Part shown: positions 1-4,907 of the stretch, one piece after another
Layout of the letters: the number at the start of each line of letters is the position of its first letter
How positions within the stretch are numbered: position 1 is the stretch's first letter
NCBI GenBank assembly: GCA_018666295.1
Contig: JABIZW010000126.1
Location: 1-6,936 of the forward strand
Length of the DNA: 6,936 nucleotides
DNA from: Halieaceae bacterium
GTDB lineage: Bacteria > Pseudomonadota > Gammaproteobacteria > Pseudomonadales > Halieaceae
Reading direction: 5' to 3'
Program-made: the position numbers and the translations under genes
The notes under the pieces: generated by a model
The model's database searches: none
What the model was told of the DNA's origin: nothing
The model's input: the letters and a program-made list of their open reading frames with translations, nothing else

Positions 1-1
1 C

Positions 2-232
2 TGGGCGCTCGGGACCGCAGACAATGATTGGACGTCTATGGGTGTCCTTTCAACGGGCGCGTATGGCGTTCCTGAGGGTTTGATTTATTCGTTTCCGTGC
101 GTCTGTAAAGACGGCGCCTACCACGTCGTTGAAGGCGTTGAGGTCACCGACTTCAGTCGTGCAAAAATGGATGCGACGGCCCAAGAGCTTAGTGAAGAGC
201 GCGACGCGGTTCGCCACCTGCTCGGGAAGTAA
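2..232 (+). CDS. mdh: Malate dehydrogenase, C-terminal part (5' end outside window)
   Basis: This is the last 76 codons of an NAD-dependent malate dehydrogenase, the cytosolic TCA-cycle enzyme that interconverts malate and oxaloacetate. The reading frame is open from the left edge (first full codon at base 2, reading WALGT) to a TAA at 230-232. Recognition rests on the C-terminal family pattern: a DW-x2-MG segment, then GAYGVPEGLIYSFP, then the acidic tail helix DFSRAKMDATAQELSEERDA ending in HLLGK. This pattern matches the type-2 bacterial enzyme of about 325 residues, so roughly three quarters of the protein, including the NAD-binding fold and catalytic His/Asp/Arg residues, lies off the left edge. 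The internal ATG at base 38 is not the start, because conserved sequence continues upstream of it. The gene converges on ybbP. Identity is confident; nothing can be said here about promoter or start. Confidence 0.93.
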   Translation, partial: WALGTADNDWTSMGVLSTGAYGVPEGLIYSFPCVCKDGAYHVVEGVEVTDFSRAKMDATAQELSEERDAVRHLLGK

Positions 233-242
233 ATCCTCGGTG

Positions 243-270
243 TCCGGGAGTGTCCGTTAGAGCTCCCGGA
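243..270. terminator. Possible bidirectional stem-loop between convergent mdh and ybbP
   Basis: TCCGGGAG at 243-250 and CTCCCGGA at 263-270 are a perfect 8-bp inverted repeat with a 12-base loop. It sits 10 bases after the mdh stop codon, and the ybbP stop codon (257-259, read on the minus strand) lies inside the loop. The position is right for a shared terminator of two convergent genes, and the stem is GC-rich. However, no clear T-tract follows it on either strand (GCACCTTTAG on plus, CACCGAGGATTTAC on minus), so it does not fit a canonical intrinsic terminator. It may be a 3'-end-protecting hairpin, a weak terminator, or chance. Confidence 0.35.
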
Positions 271-2731
271 GCACCTTTAGCGGGGGCGCAGAAACCACAC
301 GGCGACAGGCAAAGGTTCCCAGTCCGCCAATAATGATCGCACCCAGGCCAATACCCATGGGCCACAGGACCCACTGTACTTGGTAGTCAAGCTCTAGCAT
401 TTGCGTTTGAAGCGCCCATCCTGCAGCCTCCGATCCCAAAATTGCCAGTACTCCGGCGAGCGATCCCATTGCAGCGAACTCGATGGCAACTGCACCCAAG
501 AGCGTCCCGCGACCGGCACCCAGAGCCCTCAAAATAGCGCTTTCATGAAGTCGCTCATCGACGCTTGCGCTGACACCGGCAATCAACACTAAGGCCCCTG
601 CGACGAGGATGACAATCAACACTAACTCAATGGCCTGACTGACTTGATCGATAATTGTTTTGATTTCAGCGATCGCCACATCAAGTTCTATAATGGTCAG
701 CGTCGGTATGGCATCAAGAAGCTCTCCAACACGGTTCTTCTCGTCGGGTTCCAGGTAAAAGCTAGTGAATAGCATGTTGGGGAACTTCAGTAACAATTGA
801 TCTGGGAAGATCACAAAAAAGTTAGGCTGCATTGACTCCCAATTGACTTTACGAATGCTCGACACTTCAACCGAGAACTCGTCAGCTGCAATGCGAATCG
901 TGAGCTGATCACCCACGCTCGCACCGATATCTTTTGCGAACCCATCCTCTAACGATACCAGTGCGTCGTCCGTGCCCGCGCTCCACCACGCGCCTTCGAC
1001 AATCTCGTTCCCCTCAGGTGCCGTGTCCGTGGATGTAAAATTCGCCTCGCGCTGACGCGCCCCGCCCTCTGCGGAATCTCGATCAGGTAAGGGTGCACTG
1101 TTAACCGCCATCACCCGTCCGCGTGCGGCCGGATAGAGCTCACCCACTTCGATCTCTCTTTCGCTAAAAAATGTCAGCAGTCGCGCCTCATCGGAGGGCG
1201 ACACGTTAAGCACGAAGTGATTGGGCGTACCTTCTGGAATCTGCAGCCGCCACTGGTCAAGGAGGCTTGTTCGCACCGCGGTTAACACCAACAGCAACAT
1301 GATCGCGATACCGAATATGACGACCTGAAACGCACTCGAATTTCCCCTGCGCTGCATGCCGGCCAGTGCGAGCCGCCAGACGCTACCGGCGTTGCTTCCA
1401 ATCTGACGCGTTCCACCCAATAAACCATGGGCCACGAAAAAACCCAGACCGACCGTGATCGCAACGGCGCCCAGTAACGCGGCCGTTAATTGCAGGTCCC
1501 TGCTGTACCACAGCATCAAGAGTCCCAGCGATGCGGCGCCCAGCAGCAAGTCGAGTGCGCGGGTCGAATTGGCAATGGTCGTCTCTCGGCGAATGACCCG
1601 CAGTGGCGAGACGCCCCCGAGTCGCGCAAGCGGCGGCCAAGCAAAAAAACCAACGCAAACCAGTGCTGTGACAGCACCCGTCAGGTAAGGCGTCACACCA
1701 ATGCGGTTGATCTCACCCGGCAGCTGATCGGCCAGCGCGTTGAACATTGCGCTCTGTGCCAGCCAACCGATGCCACTTCCCAACATAATAGAGAGAAGAC
1801 CGAGCCAGGTGAGGCTCAGCGCGTAGAGCTGCTGAATCGTGCGTTTGGTGGCGCCAAGGCTTTTCATGACGGCCACTTGATCAGTATGACGCTCGCCGAA
1901 TCGTCGAGCAGCCACTAAAATCGCGGCAGCTGCCAACATCACGCCCAGGCTGCCCGCGAGCAACAAAAATCCTCTGGCGCGCTCTAATGTCGCGCCGATA
2001 CCCGGCTGTGACTCGTCCACGCTCAGTAACCGCTGGCCTTGGGTGAGCTGCGGGTCAACCCAATCCCGAAAAGCCTCAAGCTGATTTGACGAGCCGGCAA
2101 CGAGTAACCGGTAGGTTACGCGGCTGCCCGGCTGCACAATGCCAGTCGCCTCCAAATCCGCTGAGTTCATGACCAGTCTTGGCCCGTAACCAAAAAAACC
2201 ACTCGTTGAGTCCGGCTCGCTGAGCAAGGTTCCAGTCACCGTCAACGTGGCATCACCCACATAGACCGGGTCCCCGACTGCAACCCGCAGCTGCTGGACC
2301 AGTCGCGGCGCAAGAAACACACTTCCAGGAGCCGGTATACGACTCGACGGCTGCGCCGAGCCAACGTCGACGGACAGCGATCCTCTGAGCGGATAATCGC
2401 CCCCAACCGCTTTAACCGATGCAAGAAACATTTCATCGTTGTCAGAGATCACCATGGATGAAAATGTGATGGTCTCGCCCTGCTGCAAGCCCTCAGTGTC
2501 GACTTTCGCTCGCCATTCCAACGGGACGGGCTTGGCGCTCGAAACCACTAAATCAGCGGCCAGAAAACTGGCTGACTCACGTTCCAAATTGAACTGCAAG
2601 CGATTAACAAAACCGCTGATGGCAACCACCACCGTGACCGCCAGCAATAACGCGCTAAACAGAACACCGAGCTCCCCACCTCGCCAGTCACGAAGCAGCA
2701 ATCTGAAGGAAGCAGCAATGGGTGATTTCAT
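257..2731 (-). CDS. ybbP: YbbP-family ABC transporter permease (FtsX/MacB fold, 10 transmembrane helices)
   Basis: An 824-residue inner-membrane permease, close in size to E. coli YbbP (about 800). The layout is: helix 1 at about 20-42; periplasmic domain 43-253; helices at about 254-276, 302-325 and 347-369 (first FtsX core); two further helices at about 393-409 and 414-438; helix at about 467-488; second periplasmic domain 489-698; and helices at about 699-721, 744-774 and 788-809 (second FtsX core). Each core has a cytoplasmic coupling-type segment after its first helix (VAVMKSLGA near 287-294, SAILRALGA near 731-739). Family-like motifs in periplasmic domain 2 include NEIVEGAWW (575-583) and NWESMQPNFF (630-639). 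I chose the ATG at 2731 because it overlaps the ybbA stop codon as ATGA and follows an AAGAGG ribosome site; an in-frame ATG at 2779 would lie inside ybbA. With YbbA it should form a pump that uses ATP to move periplasmic domains and extract hydrophobic substrates for TesA (known for the family; inferred here). Confidence 0.93.
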   Translation of the reverse strand: MKSPIAASFRLLLRDWRGGELGVLFSALLLAVTVVVAISGFVNRLQFNLERESASFLAADLVVSSAKPVPLEWRAKVDTEGLQQGETITFSSMVISDNDEMFLASVKAVGGDYPLRGSLSVDVGSAQPSSRIPAPGSVFLAPRLVQQLRVAVGDPVYVGDATLTVTGTLLSEPDSTSGFFGYGPRLVMNSADLEATGIVQPGSRVTYRLLVAGSSNQLEAFRDWVDPQLTQGQRLLSVDESQPGIGATLERARGFLLLAGSLGVMLAAAAILVAARRFGERHTDQVAVMKSLGATKRTIQQLYALSLTWLGLLSIMLGSGIGWLAQSAMFNALADQLPGEINRIGVTPYLTGAVTALVCVGFFAWPPLARLGGVSPLRVIRRETTIANSTRALDLLLGAASLGLLMLWYSRDLQLTAALLGAVAITVGLGFFVAHGLLGGTRQIGSNAGSVWRLALAGMQRRGNSSAFQVVIFGIAIMLLLVLTAVRTSLLDQWRLQIPEGTPNHFVLNVSPSDEARLLTFFSEREIEVGELYPAARGRVMAVNSAPLPDRDSAEGGARQREANFTSTDTAPEGNEIVEGAWWSAGTDDALVSLEDGFAKDIGASVGDQLTIRIAADEFSVEVSSIRKVNWESMQPNFFVIFPDQLLLKFPNMLFTSFYLEPDEKNRVGELLDAIPTLTIIELDVAIAEIKTIIDQVSQAIELVLIVILVAGALVLIAGVSASVDERLHESAILRALGAGRGTLLGAVAIEFAAMGSLAGVLAILGSEAAGWALQTQMLELDYQVQWVLWPMGIGLGAIIIGGLGTFACRRVVSAPPLKVLREL

Positions 2732-3393
2732 AGGGCCTCTTCTAACTGCCCAGCGACCATGGTGAATTTGCGCTGGCAACGATCCGCCAAACTGTTGTCG
2801 TGGGTCACTAAGACGAGGGTCGTCCCCTCCTCTTCGTTAAGCCCAAACAAGAGTTCAATCACGTTCGCGCCGGTAGCGGTGTCGAGATTACCCGTCGGCT
2901 CGTCGGCAAATAAAATGACAGGCTGCGATGCGAAGGCTCGCGCTATGGCGACACGTTGCTGCTCACCACCCGAGAGTGTTCTGGGGTAATGGTGTAAGCG
3001 CTCATCCAGACCCACACGTGTCAGGAATTCCTCAGACTTATCACGCGCATGCTCAATGCCTGCAAGCTCGAGCGGCAGCATCACGTTCTCGAGCGCCGTC
3101 AGTGCAGGGAGCAACTGGAAACTTTGGAACACAAACCCCACCTTTTGGCTGCGAAGTGTTGCCCGCTGGTCCTCGTCCAAGTTCACAATATTGACACCGT
3201 CAAGAAAAATAGCCCCTGCACTCGGCGTATCAAGACCTGCGAGCAACCCCAACAACGTCGACTTACCGGATCCCGACGCGCCGACAATGGCCGCCGTCTC
3301 ACCCTGCTTGATTTCCAACTCGATCCCTCGCAGGATTTCAAGTTCGGACTCAGCGGTGCTGACTCGTTTACTCAACTGGGATGTTTTGATCAT
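2728..3393 (-). CDS. ybbA: YbbA-family ABC transporter ATP-binding protein (LolD/MacB-type)
   Basis: A 221-residue cytoplasmic ATPase with every ABC motif intact: Walker A GASGSGKST (38-46), Q-loop glutamine Q90 in FVFQSFQLLP, signature LSGGEQQRVA (140-149), Walker B ILFADE (160-165) with catalytic E165, D-loop NLD (169-171) and switch histidine H198 in LVTHD. The length and the sequence around ADEPTGNLD are typical of the LolD/MacB/FtsE group that partners FtsX-type permeases. Gene order makes YbbA the best name: it is fused by an ATGA overlap to ybbP downstream and is divergent from tesA, the same arrangement as in E. coli. The start at 3393 is supported by a good GAGGT site 8 bases upstream. 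Its promoter must lie within the tesA coding region, since no non-coding DNA separates the two genes. LolD or MacB are excluded by the partner permease rather than by the ATPase itself. Confidence 0.93.
   Translation of the reverse strand: MIKTSQLSKRVSTAESELEILRGIELEIKQGETAAIVGASGSGKSTLLGLLAGLDTPSAGAIFLDGVNIVNLDEDQRATLRSQKVGFVFQSFQLLPALTALENVMLPLELAGIEHARDKSEEFLTRVGLDERLHHYPRTLSGGEQQRVAIARAFASQPVILFADEPTGNLDTATGANVIELLFGLNEEEGTTLVLVTHDNSLADRCQRKFTMVAGQLEEAL
2736..2741 (-). promoter_or_regulatory. Ribosome binding site of ybbP inside the ybbA 3' end
   Basis: On the minus strand AAGAGG ends 4 bases before the ATG at 2731. It lies within the last codons of ybbA and supports the 2731 start over the upstream in-frame ATG at 2779. 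Spacing is a little short, so coupling through the ATGA stop/start overlap probably contributes. Confidence 0.55.
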
Positions 3394-4051
3394 GCGTTAC
3401 TACCTCTGGCATCACTTACGAAAACGTCTTGGCGTTGGATTGGTACTGTTGCTTTTCATGGGTGTAAGCCACTCGATCGCAGCAACAGCCCCAAAAGTTC
3501 TTGTCCTTGGCGACAGTCTGAGCGCTGCCTACGGGATGAACATGGAGCAGGGTTGGGTCCACTTGCTGTCACAAAAGCTCAAAGCACGAGCGCCCGAGTC
3601 AAGCGTCGTCAACGCCAGCATATCGGGTGACACAACCGGCGGAGGCGCACGAAGACTACCCGCATTGCTCAAGGAACACGAGCCGACCCTTGTGATTATC
3701 GAGCTCGGTGGCAACGACGGTCTGCGTGCCTACCCCATTAAACAAATGCGCACACACCTAACCGAGATGACCCGCGCCTCGCAAAATGCCAACGCGAAGG
3801 TTCTTCTGCTCGCGGCTGAAGCGCCTCCAAACTTAGGACGGCGCTACACCACGATGTTCAGAGACAGCTATGCGCAAGTAGCACAGCAAGACGATGTCGC
3901 CGTATTGCCTTTTATTGTGGAGCATGTCTTTTTATCTGAGCAGCTTATGCAGCGTGACGGGACTCACCCTAACGCCGAGGCGCAGCCGCTGCTTCTAAAC
4001 GTGGTCTGGCCAACACTGGTTACGTTACTCGGAGACTCACTCAATGAATAA
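3392..4051 (+). CDS. tesA: TesA: periplasmic GDSL/SGNH acyl-CoA thioesterase I / lysophospholipase / arylesterase
   Basis: A 219-residue SGNH hydrolase (E. coli TesA is 208). It begins with a typical Sec signal peptide: basic n-region (R10, K11, R12), hydrophobic core L13-V25, and a likely signal peptidase I site after A30 or A31. All catalytic blocks are present: GDSL at 40-43 with nucleophile S42; block II ISGDTT with oxyanion G79; block III GGND with N108; block V DGTHPN with D189 and H192. The mature enzyme should therefore cleave acyl esters or thioesters in the periplasm. The frame is open upstream to 3056, but that stretch is antisense to ybbA's ATPase motifs and would place the signal peptide internally, so I use the ATG at 3392. 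The ribosome site there is weak (GGGA 3378-3381, 10 bases away). The gene is divergent from ybbA and overlaps the downstream channel gene by 8 bases, so it probably heads a three-gene transcript. Confidence 0.93.
   Translation: MRYYLWHHLRKRLGVGLVLLLFMGVSHSIAATAPKVLVLGDSLSAAYGMNMEQGWVHLLSQKLKARAPESSVVNASISGDTTGGGARRLPALLKEHEPTLVIIELGGNDGLRAYPIKQMRTHLTEMTRASQNANAKVLLLAAEAPPNLGRRYTTMFRDSYAQVAQQDDVAVLPFIVEHVFLSEQLMQRDGTHPNAEAQPLLLNVVWPTLVTLLGDSLNE
3402..3407 (-). promoter_or_regulatory. Ribosome binding site of ybbA, within the first codons of tesA
   Basis: On the minus strand AGAGGT (plus-strand ACCTCT) ends 8 bases before the ybbA ATG at 3393. It is a close match to the anti-Shine-Dalgarno target at ideal spacing and fixes the ybbA start. 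On the other strand the same bases encode residues 4-6 of the TesA leader peptide. Confidence 0.7.
4031..4034 (+). promoter_or_regulatory. Ribosome binding site of the channel gene, inside tesA
   Basis: GGAG lies 9 bases before the ATG at 4044, within the last codons of tesA. It supports this start and suggests the channel can be translated independently as well as by coupling to tesA termination at 4049-4051. Confidence 0.55.
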
Positions 4052-4907
4052 TGCCCGACCGGTCCGCGATACGGTTGAAACCGTGATTTTCGGCACCGAA
4101 ACTCGGGGCGGAAATTTATTCGACATTGCACTTCTCGTCACGATTCTCGCAAGCGTTGCTGTTGTCATGTTCGACTCAATGGATGCGTATCACGCCACCT
4201 ACGGTGATTTATTTCGAGTGTTAGAACTCGGTTTTACCCTTGTTTTTGCCATTGAGTATTTAACTCGACTTTGGTGCACCCGCAACCCCATGGCCTATGC
4301 CATTAGCTTCTGGGGTGTCGTTGATCTATTGGCTATATTACCGACCTTTCTCACCCTTTTCGTCCCCGAGGCGTCATCGTTGATCGTTATCCGGCTGCTT
4401 CGTGTCTTGCGCGTCTTTCGGATTCTTCATCTCTTTGAACTGCACGAGGAATACATAGAAATCATTGGCGTGCTTCGAGCCACCTCTCGCTCGATTTTGG
4501 TGTTTTTCTCACTGGTCATGGTCACTGTCGTGGTCTTCGGCTGCCTTCTCTACGTGATTGACGGACCTGAACATGGTTTTGTCAGTATCCCAATGAGCAT
4601 TTACTGGGCAGTCGTAACGATTACGACCGTGGGTTACGGCGACGTGGTTCCGGGGACACCCATGGGCCGATTTGTCGCATCAATTGGTATTTTGGTGGGT
4701 TATTCTATTCTTGCCGTGCCGACGGCCATCATAACCAGTAAACTATGGGAGAGATTGGGGTCACGACGAGCCTCACAAACCCTTTCCTGGAACTGCCACG
4801 TTTGCGCTGGCGCAGACCATGCGCTGGATGCACGTTTTTGTAAGCATTGTGGCGCTGAAATGGAAATCCCAGACGAACTGAGAGAGCAGAAACCGATACT
4901 CCCGTGA
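4044..4907 (+). CDS. Voltage-gated-type potassium channel (6TM ion transporter) with C-terminal zinc ribbon
   Basis: A 287-residue inner-membrane channel subunit expected to form a tetramer. Approximate segments: S1 25-45; S2 56-77, with the charge-transfer pattern F68, E71 and R75; S3 85-106, with D94; S4 112-131, with arginines every third residue at 117, 120, 123 and 126; S5 148-172; pore helix 184-194; selectivity filter TVGYGD 195-200, diagnostic for K+; S6 208-232. After S6 a short linker leads to four cysteines, C251-x2-C254 and C266-x2-C269, in the spacing of a zinc ribbon, then an acidic tail ending at 287. The S4 charges and filter support a voltage-sensing K+ channel; whether it opens on depolarisation is not visible. 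The zinc ribbon could be a redox or metal sensor or a tetramer contact (inference). The gene overlaps tesA by 8 bases (4044-4051), and its TGA overlaps the GTG start of ygiQ. No standard gene symbol is warranted; it is not kch by sequence architecture. Confidence 0.9.
   Translation: MNNARPVRDTVETVIFGTETRGGNLFDIALLVTILASVAVVMFDSMDAYHATYGDLFRVLELGFTLVFAIEYLTRLWCTRNPMAYAISFWGVVDLLAILPTFLTLFVPEASSLIVIRLLRVLRVFRILHLFELHEEYIEIIGVLRATSRSILVFFSLVMVTVVVFGCLLYVIDGPEHGFVSIPMSIYWAVVTITTVGYGDVVPGTPMGRFVASIGILVGYSILAVPTAIITSKLWERLGSRRASQTLSWNCHVCAGADHALDARFCKHCGAEMEIPDELREQKPILP

Noticed and set aside
1490..1918. 142-codon open frame on the plus strand within ybbP
   Set aside because: Fully antisense to a well-conserved permease region; composition rich in Q, R, S and P as expected for a shadow frame; no recognisable motif.
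2729..2779. Upstream ATG at 2779 as the ybbP start (16 extra residues)
   Set aside because: The added segment is hydrophilic, lies wholly within ybbA, and the ATG at 2731 has both a ribosome site and the ATGA overlap.
3308..3336. Possible sigma-70 promoter for tesA (TTGATT, 17 bases, CAGGAT)
   Set aside because: Only 4 of 6 and 3 of 6 consensus matches, inside ybbA coding sequence; no independent support.
3056..3391. Open reading frame extending tesA 112 codons upstream
   Set aside because: It is antisense to the ATPase motifs of ybbA, would bury the signal peptide inside the protein, and would make TesA far longer than its family.
3440..3468. Possible sigma-70 promoter for ybbA (CTTACA, 17 bases, TACCAA on the minus strand)
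   Set aside because: Matches only 4 of 6 and 3 of 6 consensus bases, which is near chance level; not enough to annotate.
3049..3630. 193-codon plus-strand frame crossing the ybbA/tesA junction
   Set aside because: It overlaps both real genes in wrong frames and carries no recognisable domain; long only because stop codons are rare in this composition.
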